From: Diphasiastrum complanatum
Lineage: Eukaryota > Streptophyta > Lycopodiopsida > Lycopodiales > Lycopodiaceae
Direction: 5' to 3'
Assembly: GCA_029204225.1 (NCBI GenBank)
Contig: CM055111.1
Location: 22,125,808 to 22,189,807, forward strand
Length of the DNA: 64,000 bases
Shown piece after piece: positions 22,166 through 32,664 of this stretch (its first letter is position 1; each line of letters opens with the position of its first letter). Position numbers and translations under genes: made by a program. The notes beneath the pieces are model-generated. The model saw nothing but the letters and a program-made list of their open reading frames with translations. It was not told the DNA's origin and did no database searches.

Positions 22166-23631
22166 TTACACTGTGTTGGGAATACCCCCAACAGGACCCA
22201 CGGCCTGAAGTAGTGCCGGTCCCTCGGCACTTTGCCGGTTTAGTAGAGCGTTTTCTTCGCCCGCCTTTGTTGGATGAGGTAGGTGGTGATGTCCTCCATA
22301 AAGTTGAGGCGGTCCAATTTTTTCAAGTCCTTTGGCGTGTGAAGAGACTTGTGGACCCCCCGCAGCCAATCTTGGTCGACCCATGTTTGGAATCGGCGTG
22401 TCCATGGATCACCCAGAAGCGCAGCTAGGTAATATACATGAGCTATTGGCAACTGATCTTCGACTTTGTCTGAAGGTAGCGCCTTATTAACATCAAAGAA
22501 TATGGATGGGAGAAAATTGTCCCATTTAGTTTCGATCCCCATCAGATGTTCCAAGTCTCGGGCATATGTGACTGTCGCGTGGACTATGGGATCAGGGCAA
22601 TTGATGTATGGGCTGGCAAATGCGGTGGGAGCCCTTCTGGTGTCTACATCCATAGTCCACCCATATTCTGATTGTAGGACCGGCCAATTAAAATTCTAAA
22701 GTGTGATCTTGTCCAGAGGGGTGTCCAGAGGGGTGCCGCATTCCGTCCATTTGGATCTTCGTGGACATGGCAGGAAGTGCACGTTCACCCGTAATTGTTG
22801 TGGACTTGTCACGTAGGCCCTGATGGCTGCAGGGTCTCTTTCGGATAACTGCTGACGCCACTCTGGTTGTGGTTGGAGGGCGGACAATGCTTGCAGTTCA
22901 TTTTTCTTTATGGTCTGAGCTGAGAACGATATCTGCCAGCCGTCTCTTGATGACTCGTGGGGATACTTTGATAAAAATTCATTGAATTTCTCCTCCACGG
23001 ACTTCGGTCTTCGGAAGGCCCGACTGGCAGATATCGTACGCGAATCTCTAGATGATGTTGCTTGGCTTTGGCTGGTGGTTGCACCTTGGCCCTGGTCTCA
23101 CGTCTCAGCAGCCGCATCCGTCTGCCCTTGCTCTTGGCCTTCGGACCCTTGATTTAGTTGAGATCCCCCTGCTGCCTACTGGCTTTGATCTTGGTTGGTA
23201 CTAGCCTGTGCAGCGTCAAAATTAGGTGGTGGTGGAATTACCGCGGGGGTGGGCTGGCCCTTTGCGTCCATGAATTTTTGGCACACCTTGAGAGATTGCT
23301 TGGCTTGGGGGAGCTCAGGTGTTGCTCTTGTCCGATACTTGTTGAACTCTGTCTAGTAGATGTTTAAGGTTTGGCTATAAACCTGCACCTGACGCCGTAG
23401 AAGATTCATCTCTGATTGAGAAAGCGGCCTTGAGTCCGGTGCAGGTTGAGCTAACCAGACGAGCTTTTTGTCTTGTATGGGTTTGACCTCCGTCCCTAGG
23501 CGTGTATTCTCTGCTTCCAAAAGGTCAAGATCAGACCATGTAGGCAGGCTAATTTCACTGCTCTGATTCCATTTAGACACCTTGCAAGGATTGGTAAGAT
23601 GATCTTGATGCTCTGCGAGGGTTCTAAACAT
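22166..23631 (-). pseudogene. Long decayed ORF, unknown function (copy 2)
   Basis: Not recognised. The ATG at 23629-23631 starts MFRTLAEHQDHLTNP, followed by a helical part (SDLDLLEAENTRLGTEV, SQSEMNLLRRQVQVYSQTL) and a Pro/Gln-rich linker. After frameshifts come RRPKSVEEKFNEFLSKYP, LQPQPEWRQQLSERDPAAI and LRVNVHFLPCPRRSKWTE. The last block (22653-22240) has TYARDLEHLMGIETKWDNF, HVYYLAALLGDPWTRRFQTW and FMEDITTYLIQQRRAKKTLY. Stops occur near 23355, 23155 and 22696. The order helix, Pro/Gln linker, C-terminal domain resembles copy 1, and both have a WP-L motif in the last domain, but clear sequence identity is lacking. It directly follows gypsy-type leader sequence on the same strand, the position gag normally holds. 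Confidence 0.55.
22180..22232 (-). repeat. Hairpin-containing tail shared with 28728-28790
   Basis: ACAGGACCCACGGCC then AGTGCCGGTCCCTCGGCACT (22212-22231), a perfect inverted repeat AGTGCCG/CGGCACT around a six-base loop. The same hairpin lies at 28766-28785 after ACAGGGTCCATGGCC. Both copies are downstream of unknown ORFs on the minus strand. Confidence 0.8.
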
Positions 23632-23639
23632 TCAGCTTC

Positions 23640-24075
23640 TGAGAACTCTTGCATACACTAAAAAATGATGATTTCTCCATCAGGAACTCTCACAGAGATT
23701 TTCATGGATGCATCTAGGTCAGATCTAGTGACTGTCCAATTTTCAAGAGCTATCTCCTAGGGGATCTCAAAAAATCATGAAAAAGTGCTCTTTTAGACTG
23801 TTTTTTTGACGAGATCTCGAGATTTTCTAGTTTTTAACTTTTGTAAATTGATAATCAGCTTCATCCATGCTTGATTTGATTGTTGGTGGTTCTCTGGAAG
23901 TTCTGATGGATTCTTGGTAGTAGATCCATCAGTCAATCTGATGATCTGCTTCCTTTTTTATCCTATCTGGATCTAGATCCTCCTTGGATTCTGATGGATT
24001 TTCTCGATCTTGCCAGATCTGGCTGAATCTTGATGGATCTAGCTTGATTTGGCTTGATCTCTTTAGATCTAGCGG
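23640..24075 (-). repeat. Gypsy-type leader or LTR repeat, copy at 23.6 kb
   Basis: Contains GGATCTCAAAAAATCATGAAAAAGTGC and GAGATTTTCTAG, matching repeats at 31290-31700 and 50870-51420, in the same orientation. It is rich in GGATCT and TGATCT. It separates the truncated M2 integrase from unknown ORF copy 2. No TG...CA ends were defined. Confidence 0.6.
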
Positions 24076-24090
24076 TGATGGCTTAGCAGA

Positions 24091-24660
24091 CTAACTTTTT
24101 GTAATGTGCCACCCCCAATCTGGATCTGTCTCATTGTGGTGGCTAGTACTTGTGCAACCCCATTTTTTGAACGGTGCTTGGGCTAAGACTGGGTGCAGTA
24201 GCTCATAGTTCAATCTCATTGGTGTCCTTGCCCTTTGGAACACATCGCACTTTTTCAAGTATTCCTCCATATCTTTATGAATCGTTGGCCACCAACATCC
24301 CGATTGCAGGATCTTGCGAACTATAATGTCAGATGCAAAATGACCCCCACCCATGCCTTCATGTGAAAGTAAAATGATTTGGGTGGTCTCATGAGGAAGA
24401 ATACACTACCGAAGAATTCCATCAAGACCTCTTCGGTACAACTGGCTGGCAATCAGCTGATAAGGTCTAGCCTTTAAGATCAGTTTCCGCTGTTCCGTCT
24501 TTGGTAGTGATTTGTTTGGTTGGCCCCGCATTAGATATTCAACAATGTCGACAGCCCATTCTGGTACTGTGTCCACATGAAATAAGGCAGCATCTGCCAA
24601 CTCATCATCGGGTTGGGTTGCGATCTCCTTTCCCTTGATTCGTGACACATGATCTGCCAT
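24091..24660 (-). pseudogene. pol: Ty3/gypsy M2 integrase, truncated before the core
   Basis: Minus strand. MADHVSRIKGKEIATQPDDE begins the RNase H-integrase junction. LPKTEQRKLILKARPYQLIA and LYRRGLDGILR follow, then after a stop MGGGHFASDIIVRKIL and CWWPTIHKDMEEYLKKCDVF, where the last ligand Cys is followed by Phe rather than Cys-Gln. The sequence ends at FKKWG, just before the catalytic core, and changes to unrelated bases at about 24165. The DDE core is absent. Confidence 0.88.
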
Positions 24661-24686
24661 GTAGTGTTGTTTTCTCTTGCGAACTA

Positions 24687-25200
24687 CTATCCAAAATCAA
24701 ACTCCAATAACAGAAGTAGCCATCTAGTGATTCTTCCGGTTTTGCAAGTTTTATTAACGAGATAGAGCAAGGGTTGATGGTCCGTATAAAAAACAAAATG
24801 TGTGGGCATCAAGTAATGTCGAAATTTCTTGGCCGCATAGATCATTGCCAGTGCTTCCCGCTCTATGGTTGAATAGTTCATTTTGGTATCACTGAGCTAT
24901 CGGCTTGTAAATCGGATTGGAAAATCCTTTTTGTGTTTACCTGGCTGGGTTAAGACTGCTCCAACTGCATACTTCGATGCGTCCGTATGCACATGAAACT
25001 CAATGGACCAATTGGGTGGGCATAAGATTGGTGCTGAAACCAATGTATCCTTAAGCTTTTGGAAAGCCTTTAGGGCCTTCTCATTCCAATGTGGATCCAT
25101 TGTGAGTTTGTAGATTGGTCTGGCTAACTCCGCAAAATCAAGAATGAAGATCCTATAATAGTTAGCATGATCCATGAAAATGTAGACCTCGCGGATCGTC
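24687..25200 (-). pseudogene. pol: Ty3/gypsy M2 RNase H
   Basis: Minus strand. The tether reads DHANYYRIFILDFAELARPI. The catalytic motifs are all present: IEFHVHTDASKYAVGAVLTQ (Asp), MNYSTIEREALAMIYAAKKF (Glu) and FVFYTDHQPLLYLVNKTC (Asp), then TGRITRWLLLLLEFDFG. A stop near 24890 separates two open parts. It is the best preserved RNase H in the window. The plus-strand fragment at 60951 is closely similar (TGRITHWLLLLLEFDF). Confidence 0.9.
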
Positions 25201-25896
25201 CCCGGTGGTGTAGATCAATAATGGTCCTTATCTTTGATAGATTTGTGGCGATCCCATGTCTTGACACTATATGGCTTCACTTGGTTGTAGCCACTGAAGT
25301 CGTCCAGAAAATTGTAGGCTTCAGCGCCAGCTACCCTGTCGAGGACACTTTTAGTAAATGGTAAAGGAAAATGGTCCTTTTTAGTGACTACATTTAGCGC
25401 CTTCAGATTCACACAGATCCGCATTTTGCCATTCTTCTTGGATACAATAACTATCGACAGTACCCATTCCGTGTGCTCGATCTCGTAAATGAAATCTGCA
25501 TCCATCAGCTTTTGCAACTCTTTCTTGATCCGCTGTATAATTTGGGTTGCAGCGGTAGTAACGGCTCACCTTGGGGACTGCTCCGTCCACCAAGGGTATG
25601 GCATGTTGGACTACTATTGGCGGAATGCCCTTTAGATCACTATAGCTCCAAGCAAAACAATCTTTATATTCCACTAACAAAAATTGTAGTCTCTTGAACT
25701 GCGTGGGTGTTAACTGCTCTCCCACATGGACTATCTTTTCTTCTTCTCTTGGCTCCGCAAGATTCATCGGCTGTGTTCGCGTAGGTCCCTCAAAGACTTG
25801 TTCCGCTGGTGCTTGACTTTCATCAGGTTCTCGCTGGGCTTGCGGCATCATGATTACCACGTCATCCAAAGTATAATTCTTGAAAGTATTAAGCAT
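25201..25896 (-). pseudogene. pol: Ty3/gypsy M2 reverse transcriptase with internal deletion
   Basis: Minus strand. FKNYTLDDVVIMMPQAQRE, QLTPTQFKRLQFLLVEYKDC and FAWSYSDLKGIPPIVVQHAI lead in. A frameshift near 25530 leads to MQKLMDADFIYEIEHTEWV, MRICVNLKALNVVTKKDHFP and AYNFLDDFSGYNQVK. The sequence then jumps to GIATNLSKI-type residues (about 25205-25265) and the RNase H tether, so the part with PFGLCNAP and the catalytic YxDD box is missing. The copy cannot have made an active RT. Confidence 0.9.
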
Positions 25897-25977
25897 CTTG
25901 TGAATTGAAGCTCGTCAAGATTCCTCTTTCAGCATATTGATCTTGGCCTGACTGGTCATTTTTTGATTTTTTGTCAC

Positions 25978-26682
25978 CTATGTAGAAGATAATGTTGTCT
26001 CTGAGTCCAACTGGATTGATTTTAAGGAATCCAACACCTTCTTTTTGCTCTTTTTTGTCATTTTGCTGGGTTTATCCTTGTTGTCTTTCTTCGGGACTTC
26101 CGTGACATTCGTCTCATGGTTGCGAATATCAACGTCTACTATAGCTATCGCCTCTTTGGGTAGGTCACTCCATCGAATCACCTGGTTGTAGCGTTGCTTC
26201 AACTGATTCTTCTTATTCGCAGGTGCCTTGGGTGGATCGATCCTTGAGACTTTTACCATAGCAGACTTCTGTGGTGGTTGAGCTTATACCTTCTTGGTTT
26301 CGTAACGATCTGGGTCCATGTGGTGTAGGACCTGTTCATCAATCAGCTCAATCTCCTTATTATAAGTTAGAGCATGTTGCCAAGGGACTAGATCATCGTC
26401 CACTGGGTCCTCAATAGGCTCCATTGACAACCATGCTACATTTATCATATTCACCTCAAATGTGATTGGTGTGTCCATAGTGTGACATTTGGGTGAAGAT
26501 GTACTAGGTTCTGGATTTGATTCATATTGACATGTCTGGTAGTCAATAGTTGCTAATACATCTGTCCATCTCACGACATCCGTCTCTGAATGATAGTGAC
26601 CTCCCTTGGCTGGCCTTGGGAAATCAATCGTATGATCTGTCGTGGATGATCCGTCATCAGCCTTGGGTGCAATAGGTTTCAC
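25978..26682 (-). pseudogene. Gypsy M2 protease-RT spacer
   Basis: Two open parts, 26682-26284 (MINVAWLSMEPIEDPVDDDL and VPWQHALTYNKEIELIDEQV) and 26259-25978 (Lys-rich, MTKKSKKKVLDSLKSIQLDS). It links protease to RT in the same polyprotein order as the plus-strand element. There is a TAA between the parts. No enzymatic motif is visible. Confidence 0.7.
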
Positions 26683-26685
26683 CGC

Positions 26686-27327
26686 TCATGTAGTTGGATC
26701 AACCTTTACAGCCTGTTCTCTGTTCTCGAAGGTGAGTTTCCCTGTATCCCAGTTGTGTTCTTCTTGTGTAGTCCTCAACCAAAGTCTTCTCAGTAAAACA
26801 CAGTATGTAGATGGAGATTCAGGTATATCCATGACTACAAAAGTAATCACAAACTGCATGCCTGCTATCTTGACGGGGATATCGGCAACTACACCTTTTG
26901 GTTTCACACAAGATTGATCTGCTAGCTTGATGGTGAATCTTGCTGGCTTCAATCCTTGTAAACCCCATTTTTCATATAAAGTAGTGGAGATCAGATTGAC
27001 ATCTGATCCTCCATCTACCATTGTCGCCTCGTCCTCGTATCTCTTGTGTTTGATTGGAAAAGTAATGTTGTGTTCCTCACTTTTCCATGCTGCTCCGATG
27101 TGGAGGATGTTATTTGTCTCATCATAGCCCGCACAATATATGGGATCAGGCGCTACTGGATCCTCATCCACTTTGGCCCATTTAGCTAGAAGGCTTTTCG
27201 CTTGTGGTGCAATCCGCAGTAGTTCTCCGAGTGGTAAACTAACATGGCTTGACAACAAAAGTGTGAGCCTTTCAGTGCGTGGTTCTTCGGGCTCCACCAT
27301 GTGAAAAGGTGGTTCATGTTGGTGCAA
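26686..27327 (-). pseudogene. Ty3/gypsy M2 aspartic protease
   Basis: Minus strand, 214 codons open. The active site reads ATMVDGGSDVNLISTTLYEK (a DGG form of the D-S/T-G motif), followed by LKPARFTIKLADQSCVKPKG, VADIPVKIAGMQFVITFVVM and TGKLTFENREQAVKVD. LLRRLWLRTT replaces the usual GRPWL end. A closely related copy is at 63747-64000 on plus. The spacing to the gag linker is short, as in a single polyprotein. Confidence 0.88.
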
Positions 27328-27336
27328 CCGATCATT

Positions 27337-28173
27337 CTAATCAGTGCGCAGTGGTGAGCCTGCTTGCGGTTCCCATTCGACGCCTACTGGAGGTTCTGTG
27401 AGATTGTCTCTTTCTTGCTCTTTTTCCTTCGCTTGTGCTTTCTGTACCCAGTGTCTTATTTTCTGGTACTGTCTTCTCTCTTCCTTCACATTTGGATATG
27501 GCGCTAAAGTTGAGGGTTGGTCGTCAGTGACCGATGGTGGTGGTGAGGGAGTCACTTCCTTCCTCTTCTGTGCTCGCGTAATAGCTAACACATGAGCGTG
27601 GAATTATCAACCTTCCGATGGCATCCCTGCTGGAACTGCTACTTGCTGTATGGCAATGAGGTTAAGAGGTGCACTAGTTCCAAGTTTAAATGGACAATTC
27701 TTGTAACAATGTCCATAACCGCATTCTTGGCAGGAGGTTGTATATTGTCCCTTGTAGGGACATTCTGCTATTTTGTGTCTTTTGCCACATCCGTAGCAGT
27801 TGTAATTTCTTCCGCCTTGGCACTGAGTTTGAGCTGCGTAGGCCGAAACATATTTATTTATGACAAGATTCATAAATGGTTCATCTGGTCTGTACCATTG
27901 CTACTGCTCAAGTTGAGGTGGCATTTGCATCTCTGGTTCTGTTGTTGTCAGATTTACATGGGCCAGTTGTTGATTGGTTGGCCCTGGTGGAGCAGGTAAG
28001 GCCATACGCTGATTTGGTGCGCTATACCTTGGTGCCACGCTGGGTGCCTCTTGATGATAAGGATAGGAAATCTGATAAGGACTTCTTTTCTGTTGAACAA
28101 TCAGGGGGTTAAACTGGCAAAATGCCGTATCGTGCGATGTTGCATTGCACAGATGGCATAATCTATGTGTCAA
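27337..28173 (-). pseudogene. gag: Gypsy M2 nucleocapsid with three zinc knuckles and linker
   Basis: Minus strand. LCHLCNATSHDTAFC (CX2CX4HX4C) lies near 28160. A Pro/Gln-rich part follows, then in a second open part (27873-27607) NCYGCGKRHKIAEC and SCQECGYGHCYKNC (both CX2CX3HX4C). The linker with ITRAQKRKE follows at 27591-27337. A stop at about 27901 and another near 27604 break it. The multi-knuckle arrangement matches the plus-strand gypsy element. Confidence 0.85.
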
Positions 28174-28727
28174 TCTCAGATTTTGCTTTAGGACTGGACA
28201 CTCATTCGTTGTATGGTTTTGTGTGCATACTGAATACCATACATTCTCCCGTTGAGGATACTGCAGCTGGTTTGGTTCCGGTTGATGTGGAGTTACTGCT
28301 ACAGTTCCCTGTAAGGCTTTCAGTTTTTGGTCAAACTACATCGTAAGTTGCTCCATCTACTGTTTGTGTAATTTTGCCATTTGCTCCAACAACAATTCTA
28401 TGGATATAAGTAGGTCTTTGTGATCTGATTTTCTTCACACAATTGACCCTACAAAGCATCAAAAGACTGGTTACAAGCTTGTGAAGGGGCCAACCAAACA
28501 ACATCACTCTCTCTAAATTGGAGCCATTGTCAATCTTCTAACCTCTTTCTAGTTTTTGTGCACAAAATGTGTTGGCTAGGTACAAGTTGCAAGTTGTTGG
28601 GCTTACACGGGCAGGATGTCAGTGCCCTCGAACTTATTACCCTACTTACAATGTATTGTGGTGGGGCCCACTAGGTAAGGCTTGGCCAACAATATTTTAA
28701 GTGGTGGGACCCACTTGTTTTTCACTA

Positions 28728-28790
28728 TGCAAGAAATACCGACAACAGGGTCCATGGCCCAAATTAGTGCCGGTCCCTCGGCACTAGGCT
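28728..28790 (-). repeat. Hairpin-containing tail, second copy
   Basis: Shares about 60 bases with 22180-22232, including the AGTGCCG/CGGCACT hairpin at 28766-28785. It lies inside the M2 gag, after the ORF that ends at 28934. Confidence 0.8.
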
Positions 28791-28933
28791 GCAACTGTCA
28801 TGAAGGAGCATTGTTGTTAGTTCTTTTATTGTTGGGCATGGTTGTTTCGGAAGAAGTGTGGATAGAATTTGCTTACATAGAACCTGAGGCTTTATTAGTG
28901 GATGATCAGCAAGAACCGAAACTTGTCATATTT

Positions 28934-29605
28934 TCAATAATACCCATAAGAGTCTGGTGGCCATTCCGGAGAACCTTGTTCATCAACAATTGGGTAGTTG
29001 AGGTATTCCATCAGAGTATCCCAAGATAAAACTGGATCCTCATAGATTGGCGCAACTGGTTCCAACGTCATAGGCTCTCCCAATTCGTAATGTGGATATA
29101 GTGTGCTCATTTGACTACTTTGTTGATACAGGTAGTGGTATGTTTGAACCTGACGACTTTCCTCCATAGTCAATCTTACAAATCTAGGACAAGGTTTTGT
29201 CGTTGTGAGCATTGGTGCTTGCTGGATTGGAGGCCTATTTGGGCTTGGATTCCCTGGATTTGGCCTTTTGAGAATGGATATACCCGGGTTTGGCGTTGGG
29301 TTGGGCTGCTGCATTGTGGAACAATGAGACTTTGGTTGAATCTTGCTCGTTGAGGGACAATCATCAACTTTAGTCTTCCCTTGGTCATTGCACTTCCCCG
29401 TTGAAGGCTGTGTGATGGCACTGTTCCTTGGATCTTGTGCTGAATTGCCTTCAAGTTGTCCTATTGACAATAGTCCCCCTGGTAATTCTTCACTAAGAAT
29501 TCTTTGCAGTGATTGCACCAAGAGACTTGGTAAAATCTGTTGGACTTCATCGAATGCCAATTTCTTGACTTCCTTAGTTACCATTGGCGTGATGGATTCT
29601 ACCAT
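28934..29605 (-). pseudogene. Pro/Gln-rich ORF inside gypsy M2 gag, unknown
   Basis: A 223-codon open segment. It starts with a helical part (MVTKEVKKLAFDEVQQILPS) and continues with ISILKRPNPGNPSPNRPP, CPRFVRLTMEESRQVQTYHY and WDTLMEYLNYPIVDEQGSPE. It is not a recognised gag domain. It sits between a broken knuckle near 30270 and the knuckles at 28173, making this gag much longer than that of the plus-strand element. The hairpin tail after it is also found after unknown ORF copy 2, so it may be part of an insertion. Confidence 0.5.
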
Positions 29606-30115
29606 CTCTGTCTTCTGTGATGGTTTTACTTGTTTGCCCGAGGGTATATTTACCTACTTTGGAACTTTTTCCAGATTGTCCGCTTCGTCACTCGTTTCAT
29701 AACTCGATGGCACCAAGATTTTTCTTTTATAGTGCATTCGAGGTGGAAGGGTCACCACAGGTGCATGTCGGTCTACATAGGCCAAATGCCTTTTGGCTAT
29801 TTGTGAATTTCTCATCGGACAATCTCAGCATGGATGATTAACTCCGCATTGTAAATATGAGGGATCAAATGTTGATGGATCCCCTCAAAGTGGACATTCA
29901 GCACGGCGGTGTTTCCCTCCGCATCCATAGCATCTTACCAAGTGCAATACACCATCGCGTCTAAGTTGATAGGCATACACTGGTAATAGATTCCCTTAGG
30001 ATCTTCCACAAAGTAGAATGGTAGGCTGTTATGGTCCTCCATTTAGTTCGGTGACATGCAAGAGGATATAACCAAAACTTCTACCTTGTCACTGGTTGTT
30101 GAAGAAGCTCATGAT

Positions 30116-30850
30116 CTAGGTGGGTTTATCTGACATCCATCCTTTGGATGAGCTCCTTGTTGGCTTGATTATGCTTCTGACAATTGAACCACTGGATCTT
30201 GCCATCGACAAACTTGTTGGTTTGCATTCTGTCCTTTTAATAAGCGCGGATTCTTGATTGGACACTTGGTACTTGGATGATCTCCAAATCAGAAGGTACA
30301 TTCGTCCTTTTCAAAAAAATTGAATGTGCGAGCATAAGCTTGATGATGGCCTGAACTTGAAGTGCAAGGTTCTTGGGCTTCTACTGCACTTGATTTGCTT
30401 GACTTTGCTGCACTTTGTTGCCTCCCACAGGTTCTCATTCTTGTTGGATCATCGTTTGTTGTTGACCTTTGTTCCTCTGATCCCATCTGATGATTTATCA
30501 AAGCGATAGGGACAATCCCTCATCCCATGTGAGATTTCCATCATGGTAGCATCCTTACGGAGTTGCACAAGTGACACATATGATGCTAATTCTGCCATAC
30601 CAGATCTGATCCTTTTGGGCAGTCTAGCATAGTATTTTGCCATGACAATCTGTTCAGGAATCGATGGATTACAATCCTTCACTAATTGGATGATTCGATA
30701 GGTGTAGTCTCGGATTGTTTCATTAGGGAACTTTTTTAGTTTAGATAATCCTGCATTGGTGGTCTCCATAGTTGAGCACTAGAATGTTGCAAAGTAGCTG
30801 GTTGGTGAATTGCTTCAAGGTTTGCTCAATGACTCTGGTGTTCCAACTCC
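30116..30850 (-). pseudogene. gag: Gypsy M2 gag capsid region
   Basis: Minus strand. ETTNAGLSKLKKFPNETIRD, YTYRIIQLVKDCNPSIPEQI and AKYYARLPKRIRSGMAEL match the C-terminal half of the retrotransposon gag domain. A frameshift near 30500 leads to a Ser/Gln-rich part. A zinc knuckle follows near 30255-30300 (FGDHPSTKCPI) in which the second Cys codon is TGA. The start lies upstream of 30769 in a decayed segment. Confidence 0.8.
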
Positions 30851-31709
30851 CCCCACCTCTTTTTTTTTTGGGGGGGGGGAGATGGAGAAGAAGAAGAAGA
30901 GAAGAGAATTGGTAAACGGTGGATCAGTATGGATGAAAATAGAGATAGAAATGGATTTATCTAGCAGAGATGGAGATAGAAAATGAAATAGAGATGGGAT
31001 ACAAGAATGATGGATGGATAGTGGTTGATGTGGAGGGAATTGATCAGCTTGATCTGAGGTTCATTCACTAGATTCAATCCAGGGATGTTGGATCTTGATG
31101 GATAATGTGACTGCAATCTAGATTTGACAAGATCTAATCAGTTTCAGTTGGCTAATAGTGTGATTTTAGCTCTTTTTCTTGGTTTTTTTGTGGTTTTTGT
31201 TGTTGTTGTTGTTGTTGTTGAGATTTTTTAGATCTGAGTGAATTTAACATTCAACATTCCTACAGTAGCTGTACTGGACCATTTCTAGACAATGTGAGTT
31301 CTGCAAGAGTTCTTGATGAACAGATTTTTCAGAAACTCAATTTTTTGGCACTTTTTAGCACTTTTTCTTAGATATTTCAAAATCTAACCATTGGATCTTC
31401 ACAAAAATTTCATAGTAGTCAGATATAGTTAGATCTATCTATAAAACTCTTTGCAAAGGTAAATTCCCAGCATCCTCAAAAAATCATGAAAAAAGTGCAT
31501 TTTTGGGGAGTTTGTTTTGCAAAATTTTAAGATTTTCTGAGAAAAAAACCCTCACAGACTGGTACACACTTGTATTTGAGTTTGATTTATGTGCTCACCA
31601 AGCTGCAAGAGTTACTTCCCAAGGAAACTCAAAAAATCTTGAAAAATGTGTATTTTTTAAAGTTTTTTTTACAAAATTTTAAGATTTTCTAGGAACAACC
31701 CCTCGTAGA
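30851..31709 (-). repeat. Gypsy M2 leader with tandem 135-bp units
   Basis: CT-rich then AT-rich non-coding sequence upstream of M2 gag on the minus strand. Between about 31470 and 31700 a unit of about 135 bases with AACTCAAAAAATCTTGAAAA, CAAAATTTTAAGATTTTC and CAGACTGGTA is present nearly twice. The same units are at 50870-51170. A (TTG)n tract is at about 31195-31220 and a G run at 30869. It is cut by the CACTA fragment at 31710. Confidence 0.7.
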
Positions 31710-32620
31710 CTAGTATCCACTTGTATCTAAGTTAGTCACATCATTTTTGTTATCACACAAGTCTTGACACTCATCTGAATCTAGCTCTAGGTATAATCGT
31801 AAATTTTCAATCGTGTCTCTTTGATTATGTGAGCTATCCTCATATTCAATCTCCTCTTCTTCTAATTCTATCTCATCCAAACGTGGGGGCCTCAAATTAC
31901 CTCCAATTTGGTCTTGTACGATCATAGGAATCTCATCATTTTTATTTGTGCCTTCTTCTCCCATCATTTTGACATCATTTGGAGTCTGGATGAGTGGTTC
32001 AGGTTCTTCCAAAACGTCACCAAAATTGGGTGGTGGTTCGTCGTGTGTATCCAATTCAACAATATCTTTTCCTTCAAACACGCGTCGTTTTCTTGCATTA
32101 ATTTGGATCACATACCACCATCTTGGGTCTATTCGATCTCGATGGAATATAATTTGCCAAAGATTAAAAAAAAATTAAGTTAGTCTTATAAGATTGATAC
32201 TAAGTAATTGGATTGCGAATATTAATGACATTGAAATTTTAGAGTCTCACTTGTTCGCAATGTCGTGGCAATACTAAAGTTTCATGAGAGTCCATCGATA
32301 TACATTTTGTTGAGTAGATTTGAAAAAACTTTGAGTTATCATTTCTTATCATGGCGTTGCTTCCACGATAGATGACCTTAAACCATTTTACGTCAAAAAT
32401 AAAGTATTTGTCGTTAGTCTCGTAATCGACTTCATAAATATGTTGCAATGTGCCGACATAGTCTAGGTCATCCGAAATGACATTAGGGTCCCTCGCACTA
32501 GAACAACTCTCTTGTTGAAAGTTGGCCATTATACCACAATCATATGTACGTTGCTTGTTGTCAACTCTCTCAACACGATAATGGTGTCCATATGCCCACA
32601 TGGCAGTATATGATGTATAC
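31710..32620 (-). pseudogene. CACTA transposon fragment, DUF4216 domain
   Basis: Minus strand. HHYRVERVDNKQRTYDCGIM, YVGTLQHIYEVDYETNDKYF and FDVKWFKVIYRGSNAM fit the DUF4216 domain found next to TNP2-type transposases of CACTA elements. After CEQ at about 32250 the base order GTGAGA looks like a splice donor. The domain resumes at about 32160 with HRDRIDPRWWYVIQ and runs into an acidic tail, DEIELEEEEIEYED, to 31710. No AG acceptor is seen at the expected place. TNP2 and DUF4218 parts and terminal repeats are absent. It lies between the M2 leader and copia A3. Confidence 0.8.
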
Positions 32621-32664
32621 TAAAACACAAAAAAAAAAAAAGCAAATGTGTGTAATTAGAAAAA

